DNA of 20,186 nt from JAVBNJ01 sp031551625. GTDB taxonomy: Bacteria; Bacteroidota; Bacteroidia; Bacteroidales; UBA932. The stretch lies in NCBI GenBank assembly GCA_031551625.1, contig JAVBNJ010000143.1:1-20186 (forward strand), given 5' to 3'. The notes under the pieces were generated by a model that was given only the letters and a program-made list of their open reading frames with translations, had not been told where the DNA came from and made no database searches. A program made the position numbers and the translations under genes. The number at the start of each line of letters is the position of its first letter. The first letter of the stretch is position 1. Shown piece after piece: positions 7,326 through 14,376 of the stretch.

Positions 7326-8108
7326 ATGACTAATCAATTTTCTTTAAACAGCAAGGTTGCATTAATTACCGGTGCTACGCACGGCATTGGTATGGCCATT
7401 GCCAAAGCCTTGGCGGGCGCGGGAGCACGCATCGTTATCAATGGCCGCGAGCAAAGCGGTATTGATGCGGCGCTGCTGGAATATAAAAAAAACGGCATTG
7501 ATGCCTGCGGCTACAACTTCGACGTGACCGACGAAGCGGCTGCCACAGCTGCAGTGGAACGCATAACTAAAGAAGTAGGGGTGATTGATATTCTGGTCAA
7601 TAATGCCGGCATCATCAAGCGCATTCCTGCGGTGGATATGACGGCTGCGGAGTTTCGCCAAGTGATTGATGTCGATCTTGTAGGTCCGTTCATTATGTCT
7701 AAAGCCTGCGCGCCGGCCATGATAAAAAAAGGTGGCGGCAAACTCATCAACATCTGCTCCATGATGAGCGAGCTGGGCCGCGAAACTGTAAGCGCCTACG
7801 CTGCAGCCAAAGGCGGACTCAAAATGCTAACCAAAAATTTGGCGTGCGAGTGGGCCGAATACAATATTCAAGTGAACGGCATCGGGCCGGGCTACATTGC
7901 CACTTCGCAAACAGGGCCGCTGCGCGAGCCGGGGCACCCGTTTAACACGTTCATTGTAGGCCGCACTCCGGCGGGTCGCTGGGGCAGTGTCGAAGACCTG
8001 CAAGGCCCGGCGGTGTTCCTTGCATCCGGTGCATCGAACTTTGTGAACGGCCATGTGCTCTATGTCGATGGCGGCATTTTGGCATATATTGGCAAACAAC
8101 CGAAGTAA
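7326..8108 (+). CDS. SDR-family oxidoreductase, gluconate 5-dehydrogenase/KduD-like
   Basis: A classical short-chain dehydrogenase of 260 residues acting on a sugar acid with NAD(H) or NADP(H). The visible elements are the nucleotide-binding TGATHGIG at 15-22, NNAG at 92-95, catalytic Ser145 and the YxxxK pair Tyr158/Lys162 (YAAAK), and the C-terminal FVNGHVLYVDGG. The overall sequence resembles enzymes annotated as gluconate 5-dehydrogenase or 2-deoxy-D-gluconate 3-dehydrogenase (KduD); these cannot be told apart by eye. With an ExuT-like importer 18 bases upstream, a role in reducing a keto-uronate such as the 4-deoxy-5-keto-uronate from pectin, alginate or glycosaminoglycan lyases is plausible but inferred. 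No kinase or aldolase of that pathway is present in the window. Confidence 0.85.
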   Translation: MTNQFSLNSKVALITGATHGIGMAIAKALAGAGARIVINGREQSGIDAALLEYKKNGIDACGYNFDVTDEAAATAAVERITKEVGVIDILVNNAGIIKRIPAVDMTAAEFRQVIDVDLVGPFIMSKACAPAMIKKGGGKLINICSMMSELGRETVSAYAAAKGGLKMLTKNLACEWAEYNIQVNGIGPGYIATSQTGPLREPGHPFNTFIVGRTPAGRWGSVEDLQGPAVFLASGASNFVNGHVLYVDGGILAYIGKQPK

Positions 8109-8122
8109 TTGAATTGACAGAT

Positions 8123-8179
8123 TTATAAATTTACAATTTACGGATTTGCGCGAAGCGCTCATAAATTGTAAATTCATAA
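8123..8179. repeat. Nested hairpin in the uronate operon
   Basis: AATTTACAATTTA 8128-8140 and TAAATTGTAAATT 8162-8174 are perfect 13-bp inverted arms, extending to 18 bp (8123-8140 and 8162-8179) with one mismatch. The loop contains a small GCGC-GAA-GCGC hairpin (8148-8158). It fills the gap between the SDR gene and the DUF4861 gene. It could act as an mRNA processing or stability element, or be a dispersed repeat; there is no T-run of a usual terminator. Confidence 0.6.
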
Positions 8180-8197
8180 ATTATAAATTTTAGTTAT

Positions 8198-9370
8198 ATG
8201 AAAATAAAATTTCTAATAGTATCCATGCTGCTCAGCGCAGTCTGTTTTGCACAGAGCGTGAAAGTTACTGTGCGCAATCCGTTGAACATAGCGCGTACCG
8301 GCGAAACAGTGGAGTTGGATTACTTTGATATACAAATGAAGGTACAAGCCAACACCTATTTTGAATATGTGGTGACCGATGCGAAAGGCGCCGAAGTTCC
8401 CTCGCAAATTCTGTACCTCGGTACCGGTATTCCGCAGCGACTCATTTTTCAGGCCGGCGTGAAAGCCAATAGCAGCGCGGTATACACCATTACAGTAGCC
8501 GAGCCGAAGGAATATCCGCACAAAGCATTCGGCCGCTTTGCCCCTGAGCGTTACGACGATTATATCTGGGAGAACGACCGCATGGCCTATCGCATCTACG
8601 GCACGGCGCTTATTGCGAAAGATGGCCCCAGCAATGGTATCGACGTGATTTGCAAGCGCACGCCGGAGTTGTTTATGAACGATTTGTATAGCGATTATTT
8701 CGAAAAAAATCTTTCGTACCATACCGACCACGGAAAGGGAGTGGATGCTTACAAGGTAGGCCGTTCATTGGGTTGCGGGGCGATGGCTCCGTTTACCAAC
8801 GCTCAACTATGGCTGGGAAAAAACTTTATATCGTACCGTACGCTCGACAATGGGCCGGTGCGCACATCGTTCGAATTGCGCTACGACACGCTTGATGTGA
8901 ATGGCATACCTGTTATCGAAACACGCATTATCTCGCTTGATGCGGGTTCGCAGTTGAACAAAATAACCGAAACGTTTGAAGGTATTTCAGGAACAATGCC
9001 GGTAGCCGCAGGCATTGTGCTCAAGAACGCAGGGAAAGTAGCCGATGCCGGCAAGGCCGATCCGGCACACACCCCGGTGCTGGCGCCAGCCAAGGGATAC
9101 ATTGCCTACTCCGAAGTGGCCGACAAATCAAAACCCGATCACGACAATGGCACTATCTATACCGCTGTGGTGTTTCCGCAAACACTGAGCGATGCAAAAG
9201 TGGAGCAACAGCACGTGTTGGCTATGGGCACCTACACTCACGATACGCCGCTAACCTATTACACCGGCGCAGGCTGGAGCAAGTGGGGCTTTGCTTCGCA
9301 AGCCGAGTGGATTAAATACATTGAAGCGTTTGCGCAGAAGATACAACAGCCATTAGAAATAATTTGGTAA
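8198..9370 (+). CDS. Secreted DUF4861 family protein
   Basis: A 390-residue exported protein with an N-terminal signal peptide (MKIKFLIVSMLLSAVCFA, cleavage likely before QS at 19-20). The cysteine there lacks a good lipobox, so a periplasmic or outer-surface soluble protein is likely. The rest fits the DUF4861 family of Bacteroidota: a short beta-rich N-terminal part (VTVRNPLNIARTGETVELD), the conserved YGRFAPERYDD-like segment (here AFGRFAPERYDDYIWENDRMAYRIYG, about 109-134), a cysteine-containing SLGCGAMAPF, and a C-terminal YYTGAGWSKWGF. The family has no function I can state with certainty. Its position after an ExuT-like transporter and a KduD-like dehydrogenase suggests work on uronate-containing oligosaccharides before uptake. 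It is the last gene of the operon. Confidence 0.75.
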   Translation: MKIKFLIVSMLLSAVCFAQSVKVTVRNPLNIARTGETVELDYFDIQMKVQANTYFEYVVTDAKGAEVPSQILYLGTGIPQRLIFQAGVKANSSAVYTITVAEPKEYPHKAFGRFAPERYDDYIWENDRMAYRIYGTALIAKDGPSNGIDVICKRTPELFMNDLYSDYFEKNLSYHTDHGKGVDAYKVGRSLGCGAMAPFTNAQLWLGKNFISYRTLDNGPVRTSFELRYDTLDVNGIPVIETRIISLDAGSQLNKITETFEGISGTMPVAAGIVLKNAGKVADAGKADPAHTPVLAPAKGYIAYSEVADKSKPDHDNGTIYTAVVFPQTLSDAKVEQQHVLAMGTYTHDTPLTYYTGAGWSKWGFASQAEWIKYIEAFAQKIQQPLEIIW

Positions 9371-9394
9371 TTTCGGCTACTTTTCGTACCTTTA
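9363..9394 (+). promoter_or_regulatory. Promoter of the His-rich protein gene
   Basis: TTTG at 9363-9366 is followed after 20 bases by TACCTTTA at 9387-9394, which matches the Bacteroidota -33/-7 pattern at seven of eight bases of the -7 box. The -33 element overlaps the end of the DUF4861 gene. Transcription would start near 9400, just before the hairpin at 9408-9441. Confidence 0.5.
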
Positions 9395-9407
9395 CAGGTT
9401 AGAAACT

Positions 9408-9441
9408 AAAGAGCAACTGTTTTTAACGATTGCTCTTTTTT
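9408..9441 (+). terminator. Intrinsic terminator-type hairpin, possibly an attenuator
   Basis: AAAGAGCAA 9408-9416 pairs perfectly with TTGCTCTTT 9430-9438, followed by a T-run to 9441. It can end the uronate operon transcript. Because the promoter at 9363-9394 lies upstream of it, it would also sit in the 5' leader of the His-rich gene, where it could act as a transcription attenuator. Confidence 0.65.
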
Positions 9442-9450
9442 ATTATCCGA

Positions 9451-9822
9451 ATGCAGCGAGTTCGAAAAATAATGCGAAGGGTACAATGGTTGTTGCCGCT
9501 ATTGTTTATAGCTTACTACAGCAACATCACGTTTTTTACCCATACACACGTTGTCGGTGGGGTAACCATCGTCCACTCGCACCCCTATGCACATTCATCT
9601 TCGTCGTCCGGTGCGCCGTCGCACGAACATACCACTGCCCAACTACAGCTTATTGCCCAGCTCTCACAATTCTATGCCAGTGGTATCGGTGAGTTGCAAG
9701 TGCTTCCGCTATTCTACAAATTATTCGAAACTATTTGCACAGACGATTCAGGTGTTTCATTTGTTATTGCTTCCTCCTTCTTAGCGTCCGTTCAATTCCG
9801 CGGTCCGCCTTGTATAGGATAG
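9451..9822 (+). CDS. Small histidine-rich membrane or secreted protein, probably metal-related
   Basis: A 123-residue protein with a basic N-terminus and one hydrophobic segment (WLLPLLFIAYYSNITFF, about 13-29), followed by a stretch with seven histidines in 30 residues: HTH 31-33, HSHPYAH 42-48 and HEH 58-60. Such clusters suggest binding of zinc, copper or nickel outside the cytoplasm. The C-terminal part is moderately hydrophobic and ends in VQFRGPPCIG; the RGPP ending is shared, as I recall, by similar Bacteroidota proteins encoded next to TonB-dependent receptors. The gene lies 158 bases upstream of such a receptor on the same strand, so the two may form one uptake system. I chose the ATG at 9451; 9472 (MRRVQWLL) is an alternative. 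No named family is claimed. Confidence 0.7.
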   Translation: MQRVRKIMRRVQWLLPLLFIAYYSNITFFTHTHVVGGVTIVHSHPYAHSSSSSGAPSHEHTTAQLQLIAQLSQFYASGIGELQVLPLFYKLFETICTDDSGVSFVIASSFLASVQFRGPPCIG

Positions 9823-9855
9823 TCATCTCCTTATTTTTATTTTAATCGAAAAGAG

Positions 9856-9944
9856 CGCAAAGTTCTGATAGTTATCAGGATATTCGAAGAGCGCAAAGGG
9901 TAAATAAACTCTGCGCCCTTTGCGTCGCTTGTGCGAACTTTGCG
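9856..9944. repeat. Three-part nested fold-back element before the TonB receptor gene
   Basis: An outer pair CGCAAAGTTC 9856-9865 and GAACTTTGCG 9935-9944 encloses two inner hairpins: CTGATA-GT-TATCAG (9865-9878) and CGCAAAGGG 9892-9900 with CCCTTTGCG 9916-9924. All arms are perfect. The words (CTTTGCG, followed by GTTAAA) resemble a dispersed non-coding repeat that I recall from several environmental genomes. It occupies the leader region of the receptor gene. Confidence 0.7.
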
Positions 9945-9980
9945 GTTAAAAAAATTGAACTATTAAACGAAATAATTCCA

Positions 9981-12260
9981 ATGAAATCAATATATATTTT
10001 TTTATTATATTCTTTTGTAGCCTTTGCGGGAGCTGCCCAACCTAAAGGTGGATGCGAACTGTTGGGCCATGTTACCGACGACAGTGGCGAACACATTGCC
10101 TTTGCCAGTGTGGTGCTCAAAGGTACGCAGATTGCTACTACAACCGATGGGCATGGGCATTTTATACTCTCGGAACTACCCGAAGGTAACTATGTGGTAT
10201 TGGCAAGCTGTGTAGGGTACTTGCCCGCCGAAGAAAAAATTGTACTGTCTCCCGGCAAGACTAATGATATTACCATTGTGTTGCACGAAAAAACGCAGGA
10301 GTTGAATGCGGTGGTGGTATCGGCCAACCGGCGGGAAACTTCGCGCAAGGAAACGCCTGTGGTGGTGAGTGTGATTGATCCCAAAACATTTGAAATAACC
10401 AATGCGGGCAACATGGCCGAGGGCCTTTCGTTTATGCCCGGCCTGCGCGTCGAAAACAATTGCCAGAACTGCGGCTTTCAGCAAGTGCGTATTAATGGCC
10501 TCGACGGGCAGTACTCGCAAATCCTTATTGATAGCCGCCCTATTGTGAGCGCGCTTACCGGCGTGTATGGCATCGAGCAGTTTCCCGTGGGCATGATAGA
10601 CCGTGTGGAAGTGTTGCGTGGAGGAGGTTCTGCGTTGTTCGGTTCCAATGCCATTGCCGGCGTTGTAAATGTGATTACCAAAGAACCGGTGCGCAATTCG
10701 GGTTTGCTGTCGCACAATTTCAATCTGATTGGCGGAAAGGCGGCCGAGAATGTGACGGCGCTGAATGCATCGTTGGTAACCAACGACTATAAAGCGGGGA
10801 TGTACATTTTCGGCAACATCAACCACCGCAACCCGTACGATGCCGATGGCGACGGTTATACCGAACTGTCGAAGTTGCGATCAACTACGCTAGGATTCCG
10901 TGGTTACTATCGTCCCAACAGTTGGTCGAAGCTGACGTTGGAATACCACAATATCGACGAATACCGCCGCGGCGGCGACAGCCTCGACCTGCCGCCACAC
11001 CGCGCCAACATTGCCGAGCAGACGGAACATGATATCAACGGTGGCGGTTTCAAGTACGATATGCATTCGGCCGACTATAAACATAAAGTGAGTGTGTACG
11101 GCTCCACGCAATACACCATGCGCAACAGCTACTATGGTGCAGGGCAGGACCCGAATGCCTACGGTATTACGTCGGGACTCACAGCCGATGCAGGTACACA
11201 GTATTCCTACGATTTTGAAAAATTGTGGTTTATGCCTGCTAACTTTATTGTGGGCGCCGAATATTACTATGACCATCTCGACGATAATATGCCCGGTTAT
11301 GCCCGTCACACCGACCAGACGGCGCAAACAGGAAGTGTCTTTTTGCAGAACGAGTGGAAGAACCCCATGTTCAGCATTCTGCTGGGTGCACGGCTCGACA
11401 AGCACAACATGATTAAAGATCCGATATTCAGCCCACGGATTAACTTCCGGTACAATCCGCTTGAAGATATCGGCCTGCGTGTTAGTTATTCCGAGGGATT
11501 CCGCGCCCCGCAAGTATTTTCCGAAGACTTGCATATTCTGGCAACCGGCGGAAAAGTGATTTTAGTGGAGCTGGATCCTGACCTGAAGCCCGAGCGTTCG
11601 CGCAGTTTCAGCGCGTCGGCCGATTTGTATCATACATTCGGAATAATTCAAACTAATTTATTAGTCGAAGGATTTTATACGCATCTGACCGATGTGTTTA
11701 CCGATGTGTACAAAGGCACCGATTCGCAAGGAAATATTATCCACGAAAAAACAAACACGTCGGGTGCTACAGTGGCAGGCATGAACCTCGAAGCCAAAGC
11801 GGCATTCGGGAAAAACTACCAGTTACAAGCAGGCTTTACGTACCAGCGAAGCCAATACGACGAATTGCCCGAACCGTGGAGCAAAACGGTGGCTCCGACA
11901 AAAAACATGTTCCGCACTCCCGATTGGTACGGTTACTTTACCGGCACGTTGATGCCGTTGAAAAATTTTACGGCGGCGTTGTCCGGTGTGTATACCGGCA
12001 GTATGTTGGTGCAGCACAATGCCGGATATGTTCCGCAAGACGGGAATGTGAAAACACCGGCTTTTTTTGATGCCAATATTAAACTGTCGTATTTGTTTAA
12101 ATTGGGCGGTAGTCTTGCGCTTGAATTGAGCGCAGGGGTGAAAAATGTGTTCGACTCCTACCAGCGCGATTTCGACAAAGGCCCTGACCGCGATGCCGGC
12201 TACATGTACGGCCCAATCTATCCGCGCAGCTACTTTGCAGGATTGAAAATAATGCTGTAA
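9981..12260 (+). CDS. TonB-dependent outer membrane receptor with carboxypeptidase-regulatory-like domain
   Basis: A 759-residue outer membrane receptor that would import a scarce ligand using TonB energy. It has a signal peptide (MKSIYIFLLYSFVAFAGAAQ, 1-20), a CarboxypepD_reg-like beta domain (about 26-102: GHVTDDSGEHIAFASVVLKG), a TonB-box-like segment ELNAVVVSA (107-115), a plug (about 120-235) with QVRINGLDGQYSQILIDSRP and RVEVLRGGGSALFGSNAIAGVVNVITK, and a 22-strand-type barrel rich in aromatic residues. A CxxC (Cys161, Cys164, NNCQNCGF) sits in the plug. Together with the His-rich protein gene upstream this favours a metal or metal complex as ligand, but siderophore, haem or cobalamin cannot be excluded. 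Nothing in the sequence shows truncation. No SusD-like partner is present, which argues against a glycan receptor. Confidence 0.9.
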   Translation: MKSIYIFLLYSFVAFAGAAQPKGGCELLGHVTDDSGEHIAFASVVLKGTQIATTTDGHGHFILSELPEGNYVVLASCVGYLPAEEKIVLSPGKTNDITIVLHEKTQELNAVVVSANRRETSRKETPVVVSVIDPKTFEITNAGNMAEGLSFMPGLRVENNCQNCGFQQVRINGLDGQYSQILIDSRPIVSALTGVYGIEQFPVGMIDRVEVLRGGGSALFGSNAIAGVVNVITKEPVRNSGLLSHNFNLIGGKAAENVTALNASLVTNDYKAGMYIFGNINHRNPYDADGDGYTELSKLRSTTLGFRGYYRPNSWSKLTLEYHNIDEYRRGGDSLDLPPHRANIAEQTEHDINGGGFKYDMHSADYKHKVSVYGSTQYTMRNSYYGAGQDPNAYGITSGLTADAGTQYSYDFEKLWFMPANFIVGAEYYYDHLDDNMPGYARHTDQTAQTGSVFLQNEWKNPMFSILLGARLDKHNMIKDPIFSPRINFRYNPLEDIGLRVSYSEGFRAPQVFSEDLHILATGGKVILVELDPDLKPERSRSFSASADLYHTFGIIQTNLLVEGFYTHLTDVFTDVYKGTDSQGNIIHEKTNTSGATVAGMNLEAKAAFGKNYQLQAGFTYQRSQYDELPEPWSKTVAPTKNMFRTPDWYGYFTGTLMPLKNFTAALSGVYTGSMLVQHNAGYVPQDGNVKTPAFFDANIKLSYLFKLGGSLALELSAGVKNVFDSYQRDFDKGPDRDAGYMYGPIYPRSYFAGLKIML

Positions 12261-12272
12261 TCTTCTGGAGTC

Positions 12273-12368
12273 TCCTTTAGGGGACTTTAAAGGCTAAAGG
12301 ACACGGGTTAGACGGATAAAACAAATACACGCGGATTTTTATACAATCTGTGAATCCGTCAAACCCGT
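12273..12368. repeat. Two adjacent inverted repeats downstream of the TonB receptor gene
   Basis: TCCTTTAG 12273-12280 pairs with CTAAAGGA 12294-12301, around a CTTTAAAG palindrome; this could be the receptor gene's terminator, although no T-run follows. Next, ACGGGTTAGACGGAT 12303-12317 pairs with ATCCGTCAAACCCGT 12354-12368 with one mismatch. CTTTAGGGG recurs at 12275-12283 and about 12392-12400. No coding sequence lies between the receptor stop and the def stop. Confidence 0.65.
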
Positions 12369-12504
12369 TCATTCGTGTTCTAAAAAACGCTCTTTAGGGG
12401 TAGTATAGCTCTTCGGTAATTCGTGGAGGCGGAGCAATTTCATTCGTTCGGAAGAGCCCACAGAGGTTCCCTCGAATTTAGGATTATCAAAACTAAGTTT
12501 TACG

Positions 12505-13056
12505 TTAAACGATTTTCGTTTTATAATCGGCATGTGTTTTGCCGCGCGAAATGTTTTGCAAGCGGCTGTTCAGCATCTTGCGGCGGATAGGGGCGAGGTG
12601 GTCGGTAAACAGGATGCCCTCTACATGGTCATACTCGTGTTGGAAAATACGGGCAGGCACGTTGTCGAGCCACTCGTCATGTTCCGCAAAATTTTCGTCG
12701 AAGTAGCGCACATGAATCTTTTTCGGGCGCACCACATCTTCGCGTATGCCGGGAATGCTTAGGCAACCTTCGTTGAAGGTCCACGTTTCATTGCTCATTT
12801 CCACAATTTCGGGATTGATGATCACGCGCTTGAAATCGGCGGCTTCAGGATAGTCATCCTGGAATGGTGTGGCATCAATTAGTAGCAGTCGGATAGCATG
12901 CCCCACTTGCGGAGCCGCTAAGCCCACGCCTTCGGCGAATGCCAGCGTGTCCCACATGTTGGTAATCAACGCTTGTAAGCCGGGGTATTCTTTTGTTATC
13001 GCTTGCGCTTCTTTTTTCAACACGGCCGAGCCGTAAACGTATACAGGTAAAACCAT
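12505..13056 (-). CDS. def: Peptide deformylase
   Basis: This 183-residue metalloenzyme removes the formyl group from the N-terminal methionine of new proteins. All three family motifs are intact: GVGLAAPQVG (43-52, with Gln50), EGCLSIPG (96-103, metal ligand Cys98), and QHEYDHVEG (139-147, metal ligands His140 and His144, catalytic Glu141). I chose the ATG at 13056 (MVLPVYVYG), which gives the usual deformylase N-terminus; the ATG at 13083 would add nine residues of low coding quality from intergenic DNA. It lies 73 bases downstream of ruvX on the same strand, separated by an imperfect hairpin, so the two may be co-transcribed. Length is normal for Bacteroidota. Confidence 0.95.
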   Translation of the reverse strand: MVLPVYVYGSAVLKKEAQAITKEYPGLQALITNMWDTLAFAEGVGLAAPQVGHAIRLLLIDATPFQDDYPEAADFKRVIINPEIVEMSNETWTFNEGCLSIPGIREDVVRPKKIHVRYFDENFAEHDEWLDNVPARIFQHEYDHVEGILFTDHLAPIRRKMLNSRLQNISRGKTHADYKTKIV

Positions 13057-13071
13057 AAACAATTTATTATT

Positions 13072-13122
13072 GACGATTGACAATTGTTGATTGAAGAAAT
13101 CAATAATTAAATGTCGATCGTC
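13072..13122. repeat. Imperfect hairpin between ruvX and def
   Basis: GACGATTGAC 13072-13081 pairs with GTCGATCGTC 13113-13122 with one mismatch. Inner TTGATT and AATCAA pair around a GAAGA-type loop, with an unmatched bulge between. It fills most of the 73-base gap. A terminator role is unlikely because no T-run follows on the minus strand. Confidence 0.5.
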
Positions 13123-13129
13123 TCATTTG

Positions 13130-13546
13130 TCAATTTTTATTGCTGTCTAAATACCATTGCAAAATAAGTGTTGCACTTACTTTGTCGACTGTCGCCTTAT
13201 TGCGGCGGTCCATTTTTTTTACACCCCCGTCAATCATTGCCTGGAATGCCATTTTCGATGTAAATCGTTCGTCGGCCAACGAAACCGGTGTGTCCGGAAA
13301 CTGCTTTTTCAATTGTTTTAAAAATGCATCGACATATTGCGCCGCTTCGGCAGGCTTATTGTCGAGGTTCATCGGGTAGCCCACCACAAAGCGTTCCACA
13401 GTTTCGCATTCCATATATTTTTTCAGGTAAGCCACTGCTTCACCGGCAGGTACGGTATCCAATGCGGTAGCGAATATTTGCAATGGGTCGGTAATCGCCA
13501 ATCCCACTCGTTTTTGCCCATAATCAATACCCACTATCCGGTTCAT
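13130..13546 (-). CDS. ruvX: Putative pre-16S rRNA nuclease / Holliday junction resolvase-like YqgF
   Basis: A 138-residue YqgF/RuvX protein with an RNase H-like fold, known in E. coli as a nuclease needed for maturing the 5' end of 16S rRNA. Visible motifs are the first catalytic aspartate in RIVGIDYGQKRVGLA (Asp8), FVVGYPMNLDN in the middle, the acidic ADERFTS (about 90-96), and DKVSATLIL with a further Asp near the C-terminus. Length and order match the family. The ATG at 13546 is only four bases from the end of a TATCTTTG promoter box, implying a leaderless mRNA. It ends in TGA, showing that TGA serves as a stop codon in this genome. Followed by def. Confidence 0.92.
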   Translation of the reverse strand: MNRIVGIDYGQKRVGLAITDPLQIFATALDTVPAGEAVAYLKKYMECETVERFVVGYPMNLDNKPAEAAQYVDAFLKQLKKQFPDTPVSLADERFTSKMAFQAMIDGGVKKMDRRNKATVDKVSATLILQWYLDSNKN

Positions 13547-13550
13547 TATA

Positions 13551-13558
13551 CAAAGATA
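13551..13558 (-). promoter_or_regulatory. -7 promoter box of ruvX
   Basis: The minus strand reads TATCTTTG, a full match to TAnnTTTG, four bases before the ruvX start codon. It is back to back with the plus-strand box at 13571-13578. Confidence 0.6.
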
Positions 13559-13570
13559 CTAAATTTTTTC

Positions 13571-13578
13571 TATCTTTG
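13571..13578 (+). promoter_or_regulatory. -7 promoter box of the envelope cluster
   Basis: TATCTTTG on the plus strand, 12 bases from the oppositely oriented ruvX box. Transcription would start near 13584, upstream of the candidate starts at 13592 and 13604. No obvious -33 element. Confidence 0.55.
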
Positions 13579-13603
13579 TGCCACTAAACCTATGTTTACG
13601 TTG

Positions 13604-14335
13604 ATGAAACGACTATTTTTATCCGTCTTGTTTGTTGCCTCTGTGGCGGCAAGCTACGCGCAGGACAACGCGGCGCCTCCTGCAAAATACGACATCAAAG
13701 AACACACATTGTTCTTGCCGCATGTGATCCAGTCTAAGCATTTCGATTATGGCGTGGGTATGAGTTTTGCCAAAATTCCATTCGATTGGGTCGAAACGGC
13801 TATCCAGGCGCCGCTGTTCAACTTTCATGTGAACTATGGCTTGCCTAAAGGCTTTTCGCTTTCGGGAGATTTTACTACGTTGATTGTGTCAAACCAGTTG
13901 CGTGTGGGGCCGCGGTGGAATGCCGAGTTAGGTAATTTTTCATTCAATGTGGGCTACGATGCCGCATTTATGTATGGCTTCCTGCCGTGGTTCGGCTTCG
14001 ACGATAATATTAATGCATTGTTCAGCTACCCGAATATTTCGTTCGGCTACAACTTTGGCAGTATGGCGCTGTCACTCGAAGGAGAGGTGTTTATCATCAA
14101 CCGTATGCGTACCCGCTCGGGCGAAGAAAATATAGAAACGGGTTTTAAACGCGGGTACATTTTTACGGGTGTAACCGTCGGCCTGTATCTGGAGCAGCGG
14201 CTCACTACCAATCATACGCTGACAGTAGCTTTCCGTAATAATTACACCAAGTATTTCTATCCGGCGTGGATGGCGTTCCCTACCTTCAACCGCTACTACT
14301 ACCTGCCGGAACTTTATTTAGCATTCCAATTGTAA
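13604..14335 (+). CDS. Predicted outer membrane beta-barrel protein, function unknown
   Basis: A 243-residue exported protein. The N-terminus MKRLFLSVLFVASVAASYAQD is a signal peptide, cleaved probably after YA. The mature part alternates polar and hydrophobic residues with many Phe, Tyr and Gly in strand-like runs (GYDAAFMYGFLPWFGF, ISFGYNFGSMALSLEGEV, IFTGVTVGLYLEQRL, LTVAFRNNYTKYF) and ends in a final strand YYLPELYLAFQL. This is the pattern of a small outer membrane barrel of about eight to ten strands. I do not recognise the family. The ATG at 13592 (MFTLMKRLF) is an alternative start; reading further upstream only enters the antisense of ruvX. It is followed after 41 bases by a lipoprotein gene and then a second barrel gene, suggesting a common envelope job. 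Confidence 0.7.
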   Translation: MKRLFLSVLFVASVAASYAQDNAAPPAKYDIKEHTLFLPHVIQSKHFDYGVGMSFAKIPFDWVETAIQAPLFNFHVNYGLPKGFSLSGDFTTLIVSNQLRVGPRWNAELGNFSFNVGYDAAFMYGFLPWFGFDDNINALFSYPNISFGYNFGSMALSLEGEVFIINRMRTRSGEENIETGFKRGYIFTGVTVGLYLEQRLTTNHTLTVAFRNNYTKYFYPAWMAFPTFNRYYYLPELYLAFQL

Positions 14336-14376
14336 AACCCCTGCTCCCTAATAGGGGGAGAGAAAGACAATAGATT

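Noticed and set aside
9823..9980. Separate small protein gene between the His-rich gene and the receptor
   Set aside because: The gap consists almost entirely of the fold-back element; no frame of useful length with a ribosome site is present.
10176..11534. Two long minus-strand ORFs (216 and 214 residues) inside the TonB receptor gene
   Set aside because: Fully antisense to the receptor plug and barrel, with no promoter, ribosome site or recognisable domain.
13337..13603. N-terminal extension of the first barrel protein
   Set aside because: It reads through the antisense of ruvX and through two promoter boxes; the signal peptide begins at 13604 (or 13592).
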